Origin: Pseudanabaena sp. ABRG5-3
GTDB taxonomy: Bacteria > Cyanobacteriota > Cyanobacteriia > Pseudanabaenales > Pseudanabaenaceae
Reading direction: 5' to 3'
Length of the DNA: 64,000 nt
Assembly (NCBI RefSeq): GCF_003967015.1
Contig: NZ_AP017560.1
Span: 62,001 to 126,000, forward strand
Within the stretch, counting starts at the first letter, position 1. Each line of letters opens with the position of its first letter. Below the pieces are notes generated by a model. It was not told where the DNA came from, made no database searches, and saw only the letters and a program-made list of their open reading frames with translations. Below, in pieces: positions 1-8,711 of this stretch. The position numbers and the translations under genes were made by a program.

Positions 1-789
1 TTTGAGTTTTTCGACTTGTTTGAGGGTAAGTCCTGTAAATTGGGCAACTAATTCTACGGAAATATTGGAAAGCAACATATTTGTGGCAATTTGATTAGCA
101 GTTTCAGCCTTACCTTCAGCCTTACCTTCAGCCTTACCTTCAGCCTTGCCTTCAGCCTTGCCTTGCAATAAAATTTCTTGATAAATTACTGATTCTTTCA
201 TGATTTCGCTCCTCAAAAGTCTTTGGATGATTTCTTTATTCAGGGCTATGCCTGATATTATAGCGGTCGAGGCAGCTACGTTGCTTTGTACTTCTTTATC
301 TTGGATATCTTCGATTTGTTTGGCGACCTGTCTTAGCGTTTCTTCGGGATCGTTGGTTTGAGATAATGTCGCAAAAGGAAATAGTCCTTGATATTGCTGA
401 AATATTCCTGTGGGCTGTTCCCATAGCCTAATTACGCTAAATTCATGATTTAATTTGCCAATCCTAAATGTCGTTTCATGGACTAGTGGTGATTGACTAG
501 CATTGAGATAGATAACGACCTGATGAATTTGTCTATCGGGAAATTTACGATATAGCCTGAGCCGATAATCTGCCATGCGAAAGGGAATATTTTTATTTGG
601 CTCGGTCTGAAATTCAATGTGCAGGATTACCTTGGTTGATTCGAGGAATATCACTGAGTCAGCACGGATTGGCTCAACCGATAGTTCGGATGGTTCGATT
701 TTGGTTAAAGCGATCGCTTCTCCTAATATCCAACAGGCGAAGTCTACGGAGAAGCTTTCTGCTAAAAACTTACAAATGTTATCAATCAT
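1..789 (-). CDS. Rpn-family recombination-promoting nuclease / putative transposase, C-terminus beyond window edge
   Basis: An open frame of 263 codons runs from an ATG whose complement ends at 789 to the left edge without a stop, so the gene is cut by the window. The N-terminal half (DxVIFLESTK...LHIEFQTEPN, then FRMADYRLRLY) matches the PD-(D/E)XK-type Rpn/DUF4351 proteins common in cyanobacteria, with the acidic residue and the HIEFQ strand expected for the nuclease core. Around residues 210-230 a KAEG tetrapeptide is repeated about five times; in DNA this is a 12-bp repeat at about 104-165, a slippage-prone linker often seen in this family. The family is thought to be a DNA endonuclease linked to recombination or mobile DNA; substrate unknown. 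It reads in the same direction as the NADAR gene upstream, with a 24-bp palindrome between them. Confidence 0.75.
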   Translation of the reverse strand, partial: MIDNICKFLAESFSVDFACWILGEAIALTKIEPSELSVEPIRADSVIFLESTKVILHIEFQTEPNKNIPFRMADYRLRLYRKFPDRQIHQVVIYLNASQSPLVHETTFRIGKLNHEFSVIRLWEQPTGIFQQYQGLFPFATLSQTNDPEETLRQVAKQIEDIQDKEVQSNVAASTAIISGIALNKEIIQRLLRSEIMKESVIYQEILLQGKAEGKAEGKAEGKAEGKAETANQIATNMLLSNISVELVAQFTGLTLKQVEKLK

Positions 790-813
790 GGCAGGATTTT
801 ATAGCAAAAAAGA

Positions 814-885
814 GTTAGCTAGTACAAACCAAAACCCAAGAAGTGAGTGGCGGCGCTTTGTGCCGCCACTCACTTCTTGGGTTTT
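814..885. repeat. 72-bp palindromic repeat, copy 1
   Basis: A 17-bp leader (gttagctagtacaaacc, 814-830) is followed by a perfect 24-bp inverted repeat (831-854 with 862-885, 7-nt loop). The arm starts AAAACCCAAGAAG and ends in GGCGGC. A second copy with the same leader lies at 1363-1434, on the other side of the NADAR gene. It could act as a terminator, but the recurrence points to a mobile repeat. Confidence 0.9.
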
Positions 886-890
886 ATGTC

Positions 891-1349
891 CTAAGCAAAA
901 CTTTCTTTGCTATAGCAGCTTAAGATTTGAACACGGACTTCTTGCAAAATTTTGCCTAACATATTTTTGCCAGAGCCATCGGCCCCACAACCCCAATAAT
1001 AATCACCTGCGGCGTTTTCCACAATTTCCTGATCGCCTGTGGAAATCAAAAGAGCTTTGAGTTGAGGATGGGTTTGAAATTTCTTGAGAACAGCTCTCCG
1101 CATTACATCATCTTTAACTTCTTCCCAATCTTCTCGGAGTGGGACTGCACGACTTCTCCCTAAATTAGCGGCAGTTTTGGGATCAGGAGCTAAACGAATT
1201 TTTTCTTGATAGACTTTGTCTAAAAACTTTTGCGCTTGAAAATAATGTTCAGTAGTACGCCACCATTGTCCATCTAGCGCGACACCAAAGGGAGCAAAAT
1301 TAGAGAACTCTGCGTAGGCTTGATTTTGGCTATAGAAATAGATTGTCAT
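891..1349 (-). CDS. NADAR family protein (YbiA/DUF1768-like N-glycosidase)
   Basis: This 152-residue protein has the whole NADAR domain: N-terminal FSNFAPFGV, the WRTTEHYFQAQKF segment, a middle LGR block and a C-terminal YYWGCGADGSGKNMLGKIL segment, all typical of YbiA. Members are N-glycosidases. E. coli YbiA acts on harmful early riboflavin intermediates, and other members remove ADP-ribose from modified guanine or act in phage-related NAD metabolism. Sequence alone does not say which substrate applies here; the lone domain and its length favour the YbiA type. ATG start at 1349. The gene sits between two direct copies of a 72-bp palindromic repeat, so it may be a transferable cargo gene. 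Confidence 0.88.
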   Translation of the reverse strand: MTIYFYSQNQAYAEFSNFAPFGVALDGQWWRTTEHYFQAQKFLDKVYQEKIRLAPDPKTAANLGRSRAVPLREDWEEVKDDVMRRAVLKKFQTHPQLKALLISTGDQEIVENAAGDYYWGCGADGSGKNMLGKILQEVRVQILSCYSKESFA

Positions 1350-1362
1350 ATAGTAAAAAAAA

Positions 1363-1434
1363 GTTAGCTAGTACAAACCAAAACCCAAGAAGCGAGTGGC
1401 GGCGCAAAGCGCCGCCACTCGCTTCTTGGGTTTT
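1363..1434. repeat. 72-bp palindromic repeat, copy 2
   Basis: Same leader and arms as the copy at 814-885, in the same orientation, with a perfect 26-bp inverted repeat (1380-1405 with 1409-1434) and a 3-nt loop. The few differences between copies sit at matched positions in the two arms, so both keep full self-complementarity. This indicates selection for, or a replication mechanism based on, the hairpin. Confidence 0.9.
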
Positions 1435-1473
1435 GCGATCAAAATTGTGGAGCATAGTTCATTGTTATGGCAT

Positions 1474-2598
1474 TTAAAAATTTGGAATATGTCGAACCTT
1501 GCAGGGCAAACTCACTGTAAAACAACTTCCTTCCTCTAATTTACTATGTACTTCAACCTTACCACCATGTAGTTCAACGATTCTCTTGGTAAATGCGAGT
1601 CCTAACCCTATACCATTATTTTGGCGGTTGTAACTCTTGTCAAATTGATTGAAGGGTTGAAATAATTTATCTATTTCTTGTGGTTCAATGCCTATACCTG
1701 TATCTATTACAGAAATCTGAATAGTAGTTGTTTGCTCAGGTAGTATATAGTCTAAATTATGCTTAACTATTAAATTGATAAGCCCATCGTTGGGAGTGAA
1801 CTTGACGGCATTTTGAAGTAAATTGACCAATACTTGGAACATCCGTCTTTCATCGATCATTAAGTAGGGAAGGTCTTCAGCAATATTTACTTCGATTTGA
1901 ATTGATTTTTGACATGCTTCCGCTTGGATCTGCTCTATTGCTGAGTGACAGATTGGTGTAATTGGTGCTAGATCACTTTGTAATGTAAGCTTTCCTGCTT
2001 CCAACATTGATAGATCGAGAATTCGATTAATCGTTTTGAGTAAATGATTGCCACTGCTGTTAATGGCTTGTAAAGCTTCTATTTGCTCTGAATTAACTGT
2101 ACCGAGCATCTCTTGCTTTAAGCAATCTGAGAATCCTAAAATTGCATTGAGGGGGTTGCGTAGTTCCTCTCTAATAATTGAGAGAAACTTTTCTTTGAGA
2201 ACTGATTCTTGATCCTCTTTTTGTCTAGCGCTATGGGTTGTTAAAGCAATCGTAATAGTCGAAAGAAGCTGCTCACTACGGAATGGTTTGACTACATATC
2301 CCATAGGATTGGTTAATTGAGCACGCTTTAGAGTTTCTGTATCTGAAAAAGCTGAGAGATATACAAGGGGAATATCACAGAAGGATTGAATAAATTTAGC
2401 AACATCTATGCCATCTATTTCTCCTTTAATCCGAATATCAAGTAAGACTAAATCAGGAGAAAATTCTAAGATCTTTTTAATTGCAGTCTCGCCATCCGAA
2501 GCGATCGCACAGATTATATAGCCTTCATCTTGAAGTATTTGAGCAATATCTCGTGCGACTAATCTTTCATCTTCAACTATTACTACTCTGATACTCAA
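1474..2598 (-). CDS. Response regulator-histidine kinase fusion with altered H-box
   Basis: The 374-residue protein has an N-terminal receiver domain (about 4-120; acidic patch VEDE, phospho-acceptor Asp in LLDIRIKG, conserved Lys in VVKPF). A dimerisation helix follows (about 135-205), then a HATPase domain (N-box LVNLLQNAVKF, G-box DTGIGIEP, GLGLAFTKRIVELHGG). In the H-box, where the family reads SHELR, this protein reads REELR, so the phospho-accepting histidine is replaced by glutamate. The ATPase motifs look intact. It may therefore not autophosphorylate in the usual way and could act as an ATP-dependent regulator or partner of another kinase. The start is a TTG at 2598 preceded by AGAGG; no in-frame ATG lies near. 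The next gene upstream is the giant cyanobacteriochrome kinase, about 350 bp away in the same direction. Confidence 0.85.
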   Translation of the reverse strand: MSIRVVIVEDERLVARDIAQILQDEGYIICAIASDGETAIKKILEFSPDLVLLDIRIKGEIDGIDVAKFIQSFCDIPLVYLSAFSDTETLKRAQLTNPMGYVVKPFRSEQLLSTITIALTTHSARQKEDQESVLKEKFLSIIREELRNPLNAILGFSDCLKQEMLGTVNSEQIEALQAINSSGNHLLKTINRILDLSMLEAGKLTLQSDLAPITPICHSAIEQIQAEACQKSIQIEVNIAEDLPYLMIDERRMFQVLVNLLQNAVKFTPNDGLINLIVKHNLDYILPEQTTTIQISVIDTGIGIEPQEIDKLFQPFNQFDKSYNRQNNGIGLGLAFTKRIVELHGGKVEVHSKLEEGSCFTVSLPCKVRHIPNF

Positions 2599-2630
2599 TA
2601 TTTTGACCTCTCTTAAACTGACATCTATAC

Positions 2631-2717
2631 ATAGTAGTCCTAAAGATTTGTGTGAATTACAATCTCTAGATTTGTTTCACACAATTATAATCTTAGTAAG
2701 GGATTAAGGACTGCTAT
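2631..2717. repeat. Small terminal-inverted-repeat element (ATAGYAGTCCTNAA ends), degenerate
   Basis: The left end (2631-2643, atagtagtcctaa) and right end (2704-2717, ttaaggactgctat) are nearly inverted copies of each other. They match the ends of the element at 11128-11220. It lies just upstream of the TTG-started kinase gene, in its presumed promoter region. Confidence 0.55.
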
Positions 2718-2839
2718 ATATTTAAGCAAAATACTCGAAAGATCTTGCTTAAGTGAATGTATGTTTGTATTACTAAATTTTAATGATGATTATAGCTTAG
2801 TATAAGGTTTGTTTTAGCAAATCTCTTGTCCTAAACTAA

Positions 2840-2895
2840 AGCCATTATACCAAAATACAACATGGCTAAGACACTTTGTATTTTGGTATAATGGC
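2840..2895. repeat. 20-bp perfect inverted repeat
   Basis: gccattataccaaaatacaa (2840-2859) is the exact reverse complement of 2876-2895, with a 16-nt spacer. It lies about 55 bp past the stop of the 1682-residue kinase, so it could form a weak A/T-rich terminator hairpin for it. A palindromic mobile repeat is equally possible. Confidence 0.7.
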
Positions 2896-2951
2896 TAAGA
2901 TTAAAAAATTAACAATCTTTGATAATTTCCCAGCAAATCTTAAATGAAATC

Positions 2952-5900
2952 TTAAAGAACAGGGAAAATTACTTGGAACTTAGTTCCATGCTCACTGCTA
3001 TAAATCAGGTGTCCTTCCAGTTGCTCGGTTAGGCTATGCACTAGCTGCATTCCCAAGCTATCAGTGTTTTCTATATCAATTTCTTGAGGAATACCAATTC
3101 CATTGTCTGCAATAGTTAAACGGTATTTATTTTCAGTTTGTATTAATTGGATATTGATCTCACCCGACCCATACGGAAACGCATATTTCAAAGTGTTAGA
3201 TATTAGTTCATTAATGATAAGCCCTAGAGGGATAGACTGATCGAGTGGTAAGAAAATATTAATAACATCTAATTGGTATTGAATATTTGCTGAGGTATTG
3301 CCATAGCACTGAAATAGATTGGAGAGTAGGTCGGATATATAGTCATGAAAATCAATACTAGCTAGATCATCATTGCGATGTAATTGGGCATGAATTAATG
3401 CCATAGATTGAATCCGATTTTGGTAATCTTCAATCAAGATTTTAAGATCGGGCGTAGTTTTACGGAATTGCATTCTCAAGAGGCTAGACATCACTTGTAG
3501 ATTATTTTTGACTCGGTGATGTACTTCTTTGAGTAGTACTTTCTTCTGGTGTAATTCGTTAGCTAACTGGATATATAGTGTTTCTTTATCTGCTAGTTCT
3601 TCCTGCACTTGTTGATATAAGTTTGCCTGTTGAATAGCGATCGCTAATTGATTACTAATTTGCTGGATGAGGATGATTTCCTCTGTTTCCCAATTGCGCG
3701 GCGATGAACATTGATGAATACAAATGAGTCCCCAGAGTGATAAACCGTTGAGCAATGGTACAACTAAATTTGCTCTAATCTGAAATGCCGCTAAAATATC
3801 AATATGACATTGCGAAAGTTCAGCATTGTAAATATCTCCTACAGCTTGATAGCCTCCATGTCTGTAAGACTCAGAATATCTCTTGCCAAAACAATCATCG
3901 TGACAGGGAATTTTGATTACTGAAGAAAACCCAGCAACTACAGATTCAGCAACAAATTCACCATCATTAAAATTAGAGGCAGGGTCAAATTTGAAGATGC
4001 CAACACGATCTGATTGCAGAAATTGGCGAATTTCTAGGGTGGCAGTCTCAAAAATAGTATGCAGATCAAGGGATTGACGAATCCTTTGGGTAATCTCACG
4101 TAGTAAGGATTCTCTATCTGCTTGTTGGCGAATGAGATTCTCGGCATGTTGCCGATCGCGCAGTTCCAGTTGCAGTTGTTGATAGAGGCTTGCCTGTTGA
4201 ATGGCGATCGCTAATTGGTTGCTAATTTGCTGGACGAGGGCAATTTCATTGCTTTCCCATTTTCGAGGTGATGAACATTGATGAATACATAATAGCCCCC
4301 AGAGGCTATTGCCACTTAGCAAAGGTACTACTAAGTTTGCCCGCACTTGGAATGCTACCAAAGTATTAATGTAGCATTCCAAAAGTCCTGACTCATAAAT
4401 ATCATCCGTTGCATAAAATTTTCCGTGGGTAGGCAGTTCGGTTAATTCGGGAGAAAAACAGTGATCATGGACTTTGACTGCTACGATGGAGCTAAAACCC
4501 TCTACTACAGATTCAGATACAAACTTGCCATCGTGAAAATCAGATTCGTGATCAAATTTGAAGATACCAACACGATCTGCTTGTAAAAATTGTCGAATCT
4601 CTGAAGTGGCTGTCTCAAAAATAGTATGCAGATCAAGGGATTGACGAATACGCTGCATAATCTCACGCAGTAAAGCCTCTCTATCTACCTGTTGGCGAAT
4701 GAGATTCTCCGCATGGCGGCGATCACGTAGTTCCAGTTGCAGTTGTTGATAGAGGCTTGCCTGTTGAATGGCGATCGCAAATTGGCTAGATAACTGCTGC
4801 ATCAGATCTATTTCCCAATCTTGCCAATGACGTGGGCGGTCGCATTGATGAGCAATCAGCAATCCCCAAAGTTTTTCGTCTTGAATGATTGGGACGACCA
4901 GCTTGGCTCTTACTCTGATTCCTTTGAGAAATTCTACTAGGCATGGTAACACTGGCTCAATCTCAAGATCGCTGAGCGCATAAACCCGTCCTTGTAGATA
5001 TTGTGCTTGGATCTCATTGGGAAAAACTTCTTCACTATAGGTGTTATTTAGGATTGATTGACAGCCAGAACATACAGATTCAGCAATAGCTGCCCCTGTT
5101 CCATCGGCAAATACTTGATAAACCAATACTCTACTTGAGTTTAAGACCTGATGTATTTCCGCAACAGTTGTATTTAGGATTTCTTCAAGGTTAAGGGAAG
5201 CCCGAATGCGCTGCGTAATTGAAGAAATTAGCTTTTGCTGCTCTGTCTGCTGAATTACTTGAAACTCAGCAGTTTTACGATTAGTTATTTCTAGGACAAT
5301 GCCATGACGTACTACATCGCCATTCTGGCGTTTAAAGATATGTATATCTGTCTCATGCACTTTTTCTAGGAAAGCACTAATCTGTAACCATTTAACCTTA
5401 CCTGAAGGAGTGATAATGCGCCATTCATGACTAAAAGGCAATAAATTCTCGGCACTACGATTTAAGGCTTTGAGAAAACTTTCTTGATCTTCAGGATGAG
5501 TGCGATCGTAAATAAATTGAGGGTTATTGAGAGCTTCCTCCACCGTAATTTCATAGATTCTTTCAACGCCAGAGCTTACATACTCGAAATATCTTGATCC
5601 ATCGGGACGTTGAATAGCTGTATAGATAATTCCAGGTAAAGTTTCGGCGATCCTTTCAAATCTTCTCTCACTTTCACGCAGAGCTTCTTCAGCAATTTTG
5701 CGATCGGTTATTTCTAAAACAATGCCATGCCGAGCAATATCTCCACGTTGGCGGTTTAATAGCGCGACATCAATTTCTTCTATCTTTTCGGGTAAAGATC
5801 TAACCTGTAACCATTTAATCTTACCTGAAGGAGTAATAATGCGCCATTCATAATTAAATGGGGTCATCGTTGCAACACTATGATTAGCCGCAGCAACAAA

Positions 5901-8000
5901 ACCTGCTCGATCATCGGGATGGTGTCGATCATCAAGCCATTTCGGATCTTCTAATATTTGCTCAACTGTTAGTTCACTGATTTTCTCGACTCCCGAACTA
6001 ATGTATTCAAAATAATGGAAACCATCTACACGTTGAATCATCGTATAAATCATCCCAGGCAGAGTTGCAGCAATGCGCTCAAATCTTCTCTCACTGATGC
6101 GTAGTGCTTCTTCTGCACGCTTCTGTTCGCTAATATCTCGAACTAAAAGCAAAACCTCGTCGTTAGCATAGGGGACAATTCTTACTTCCTCAACTTGAGT
6201 TTTTCCATCAATGAGAAGAATCTGTTCATATATTTGAATAGAATTAGTATCTAATGCTTTGCAAATATATTCAATGCGTTGTTGTGCTAGCTCATGGGAT
6301 AGAATTTGTGAGATGTTGATTCCTACCAAATCATTACTATTACCAAAGACATGGAAATTGGGACTGGCAAGAAATTCCAAATAAATTCCTTCGCGATTAA
6401 TTCGCATGAGTAAGTCTGGAAGCGCACTGATTAAAGCCCGTTGATGGGCTTCGCTTCTTTGTAAAGCTTCTTCATAGCATTTGCGATCAGTGATGTCTTG
6501 AGCGCTGCCAATTACCAACAAGATATTACCTTGCTCATCTCGACTAAATACAGCATCACGGCTATGCAGCCAACGCCATTCTCCATTAGCATGTTGCATA
6601 CGGTAGTCCATATCGATGATTGTGCCATCTTCCGCAACATGGAGTCGCGCTAAATTAATCGATACTTGACCAATGTCATCGGGATGAATCAGTCTTTGAA
6701 AAAGATCTGCCCCCATGTCCTGAACGTCTTGGGTCGTGTATCCAAGTATGGAATAAATCTCTCGGTTCGCGTAGATGTTTCGCCGCTCTTGTACGTTGTA
6801 TAGATAAAGAATGTTTGGGGATGCCTCTGCGATTTGCTGAATAAATTTTTGACTTTCTCGAAGCTCAGCCTCAACTTTTTGGCGATCGCTGAGTTCTTGT
6901 TGTAGTTGTTGATAGAGTACTTGCTCTCGGTGCAACTGCTGCTGTAAATTGACCTCACTTTGATTGCGCTCAATGGCAATACTAGCTGCATAGATATAGT
7001 TCTTAATTACCTTGATTTCTTCTATCGATGGTTGTAGTAATTCTCGATAATATAGAATGCAAAAACCAACAATTTTTTGTTTGCTACGAGCAAGAATTGG
7101 ATAAATCCATAGGCTCTTAAACCCATAAGATAATGCTAGATTTTTATATTCTTGTAAATATGAAAGTGTAATTTCGCTTATATTTATACTATTCCCTTCA
7201 GACTTGTTACTAAAAATAGGTGTGATTTTCTCCAGAGAAATACCATTGATCACAGGGCTGAAATCTATTGGCAAATTAGGTTCAGCAATACATTTGAGGT
7301 TACCTTGATTATCAATTACTAAAATAGAACATAAAGCATCATTGGTCTGTAAATCAATTAATTGCGAAAGTAGATTAAATGTTTCTGCAAGGGGATCGCC
7401 CATTGCAATGCAGCCTAGGCAACGATTTTGGATTTCCAGTAATGATTCTGAAAGATTATATTTACTGCATTCTCTCTTTATATCTTGTTCAAAAAATGAT
7501 TGCTGTTTTTGGGGTTGTTTCGTCTCTGGTGCAGAAAAACTATGGGCAAATATAAATTTTTGGAGCTTTCTCTCTGTAGCGTCGAGGGTGTAGTTTAACT
7601 CCGTTTGAGCGATCGCATTTCTAATCGCAGCAAAAATTAATTCCTTAGAGAGTGTTTCTTTAACTAGATAATCTTGATACTTTTGGGCGATCGCAGCTAC
7701 TAATTCTTCTTGATCTGCACTTAATAAAATAACGACGGGGATTTGTGTGGCACTTAGTTTTTCTAGGAAATTTACTCCATCAAGATGAGGAAGATCCCAG
7801 TCTAATAGGACACAATCTGGAGCTTGGTTGAGACAAATCTGTAAAGCTTCTAAATATGATGTAATAGGCTGAATTTGATAGCAACTTTGCCGATATTCAA
7901 CATCACTGTCAGTGGGTAACAAATTTTGATGAACAAGATCGTCATAGCTATCTGTAATGATTAAAACTTTACGTTTATTAGTAGCTGTGGATTTGTTCAT
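2952..8000 (-). CDS. Giant hybrid sensor kinase with two complete DXCF-type cyanobacteriochrome GAF domains
   Basis: 1682 residues. Order: receiver (about 8-125, Asp in LLDWDLP), GAF (185-345), four PAS/PAC units (about 385-905), three GAF domains (about 910-1455), HisKA_2/HWE-type phospho-acceptor (EVHHRVKNNLQ at about 1492-1502) and HATPase (to 1680). The last two of these GAFs carry the DXCF motif (DHCF, Cys1181; DDCF, Cys1370). Each also has the canonical bilin cysteine exactly 28 residues later (Cys1209 in ECY; Cys1398 in QCH). This is the two-cysteine layout of DXCF cyanobacteriochromes such as PixJ. The first of the three keeps a cysteine at the canonical site (Cys1020) but has EEVF in place of DXCF. 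The protein is probably a soluble photoreceptor using a heme-oxygenase-derived bilin. ATG at 8000. It carries its own N-terminal receiver, so it may be an intermediate in a relay. Confidence 0.85.
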   Translation of the reverse strand: MNKSTATNKRKVLIITDSYDDLVHQNLLPTDSDVEYRQSCYQIQPITSYLEALQICLNQAPDCVLLDWDLPHLDGVNFLEKLSATQIPVVILLSADQEELVAAIAQKYQDYLVKETLSKELIFAAIRNAIAQTELNYTLDATERKLQKFIFAHSFSAPETKQPQKQQSFFEQDIKRECSKYNLSESLLEIQNRCLGCIAMGDPLAETFNLLSQLIDLQTNDALCSILVIDNQGNLKCIAEPNLPIDFSPVINGISLEKITPIFSNKSEGNSINISEITLSYLQEYKNLALSYGFKSLWIYPILARSKQKIVGFCILYYRELLQPSIEEIKVIKNYIYAASIAIERNQSEVNLQQQLHREQVLYQQLQQELSDRQKVEAELRESQKFIQQIAEASPNILYLYNVQERRNIYANREIYSILGYTTQDVQDMGADLFQRLIHPDDIGQVSINLARLHVAEDGTIIDMDYRMQHANGEWRWLHSRDAVFSRDEQGNILLVIGSAQDITDRKCYEEALQRSEAHQRALISALPDLLMRINREGIYLEFLASPNFHVFGNSNDLVGINISQILSHELAQQRIEYICKALDTNSIQIYEQILLIDGKTQVEEVRIVPYANDEVLLLVRDISEQKRAEEALRISERRFERIAATLPGMIYTMIQRVDGFHYFEYISSGVEKISELTVEQILEDPKWLDDRHHPDDRAGFVAAANHSVATMTPFNYEWRIITPSGKIKWLQVRSLPEKIEEIDVALLNRQRGDIARHGIVLEITDRKIAEEALRESERRFERIAETLPGIIYTAIQRPDGSRYFEYVSSGVERIYEITVEEALNNPQFIYDRTHPEDQESFLKALNRSAENLLPFSHEWRIITPSGKVKWLQISAFLEKVHETDIHIFKRQNGDVVRHGIVLEITNRKTAEFQVIQQTEQQKLISSITQRIRASLNLEEILNTTVAEIHQVLNSSRVLVYQVFADGTGAAIAESVCSGCQSILNNTYSEEVFPNEIQAQYLQGRVYALSDLEIEPVLPCLVEFLKGIRVRAKLVVPIIQDEKLWGLLIAHQCDRPRHWQDWEIDLMQQLSSQFAIAIQQASLYQQLQLELRDRRHAENLIRQQVDREALLREIMQRIRQSLDLHTIFETATSEIRQFLQADRVGIFKFDHESDFHDGKFVSESVVEGFSSIVAVKVHDHCFSPELTELPTHGKFYATDDIYESGLLECYINTLVAFQVRANLVVPLLSGNSLWGLLCIHQCSSPRKWESNEIALVQQISNQLAIAIQQASLYQQLQLELRDRQHAENLIRQQADRESLLREITQRIRQSLDLHTIFETATLEIRQFLQSDRVGIFKFDPASNFNDGEFVAESVVAGFSSVIKIPCHDDCFGKRYSESYRHGGYQAVGDIYNAELSQCHIDILAAFQIRANLVVPLLNGLSLWGLICIHQCSSPRNWETEEIILIQQISNQLAIAIQQANLYQQVQEELADKETLYIQLANELHQKKVLLKEVHHRVKNNLQVMSSLLRMQFRKTTPDLKILIEDYQNRIQSMALIHAQLHRNDDLASIDFHDYISDLLSNLFQCYGNTSANIQYQLDVINIFLPLDQSIPLGLIINELISNTLKYAFPYGSGEINIQLIQTENKYRLTIADNGIGIPQEIDIENTDSLGMQLVHSLTEQLEGHLIYSSEHGTKFQVIFPVL

Positions 8001-8175
8001 CTAATTGATTGCAATTTTAGTGAAATATCTGTGGAATATGCAAAGTAATATAGCGCTATTTAAAATATTATTTCTGAGAAAATGGCGATAAAATAAAGTT
8101 TTTAAACAGAAAATTTATAGTTTTTTTGTGTTGAAAACACCTAAGTAGCATATCTCATCCCTTTGTAGGATGGTG

Positions 8176-8198
8176 ATATATGGGTATAAGACCTAGAC
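8176..8198. promoter_or_regulatory. Sequence shared with the heme oxygenase upstream region
   Basis: GGTATAAGACCTAG, preceded by TATATG, lies about 60 bp upstream of the small gene at 8257. A near copy (TATATA-GGTATAAGGTCTAG) lies at about 56269-56288, just upstream of the heme oxygenase gene. It could be a shared promoter or operator. With only two copies this is an inference. Confidence 0.3.
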
Positions 8199-8256
8199 TT
8201 TTTTTGAAAGATTAGGATTGCAAAAGCAGTGTTAAACAACCGATGGAGGTCATGTT

Positions 8257-8538
8257 ATGAATACACAAGAAGCGACCATCGAAGTATTACAAAATCGCAT
8301 TAAGTACCTAGAAGCTCACCTCCATATGGCTGTACAGATTTTAGGTGAAATGGAACGAGATATATGGGACTATTCTCAAGATGTAGATAGGGATCAGCAG
8401 GAGCAGTTTATTGATGTGGTTCCTACGGGTGAGGTGAAGCTACCCACGTTCCTCAATTCACGCACATGGGGACATCCTCATCCTGATACAGCAAATTTAC
8501 GAGAATCACGCGATCGCTTAGTAGCTAATGCTTCCTAA
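8257..8538 (+). CDS. Small hypothetical protein (93 aa) with N-terminal coiled coil
   Basis: I do not recognise the family. The first 45 residues are helical with heptad-like leucine and isoleucine spacing (EVLQNRIKYLEAHLHMAVQIL), consistent with a short coiled coil. The rest is polar and Asp-rich and ends in an extended tail (NSRTWGHPHPD...). There is no signal peptide or membrane segment. A strong Shine-Dalgarno sequence, GGAGGT at 8245-8250, sits six bases before the ATG and fixes the start; an out-of-frame ATG at 8252 is not used. It diverges from the giant cyanobacteriochrome kinase and stands alone on the plus strand. The good ribosome site supports a real gene. Confidence 0.65.
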   Translation: MNTQEATIEVLQNRIKYLEAHLHMAVQILGEMERDIWDYSQDVDRDQQEQFIDVVPTGEVKLPTFLNSRTWGHPHPDTANLRESRDRLVANAS

Positions 8539-8592
8539 ATAAACATGAGTTCGATATAGCCATTTGCGCCATGATTTGTACAGTGCAAATGG

Positions 8593-8635
8593 CGGCAAAT
8601 GGTAAGAATCGACTAGAGATTCTTACCATTTGCCG
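8593..8635. repeat. 18-bp perfect inverted repeat
   Basis: 8593-8610 pairs with 8618-8635 around a 7-nt loop. It lies after the plus-strand gene ending at 8538 and could terminate it. The 5' flank (TGAGTTCGATATAGC) resembles the flank of the palindrome at 11361-11401, so it is probably one of the recurring palindromic repeats. Confidence 0.75.
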
Positions 8636-8642
8636 AAATAAA

Positions 8643-8671
8643 AAAGAAGGCTTGCTATGCAAGCCTTCTTT
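8643..8671. terminator. Hairpin terminator after glgB
   Basis: A 13-bp perfect stem (8643-8655 with 8659-8671) with a 3-nt loop lies 40 bp past the glgB stop. On the minus strand it is GC-containing and followed by T residues. It reads as a bidirectional terminator between converging genes. Confidence 0.75.
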
Positions 8672-8711
8672 AGGTTGATGTAAACCTTGCTGGGCAAGGC
8701 TTGTGAAAAAA

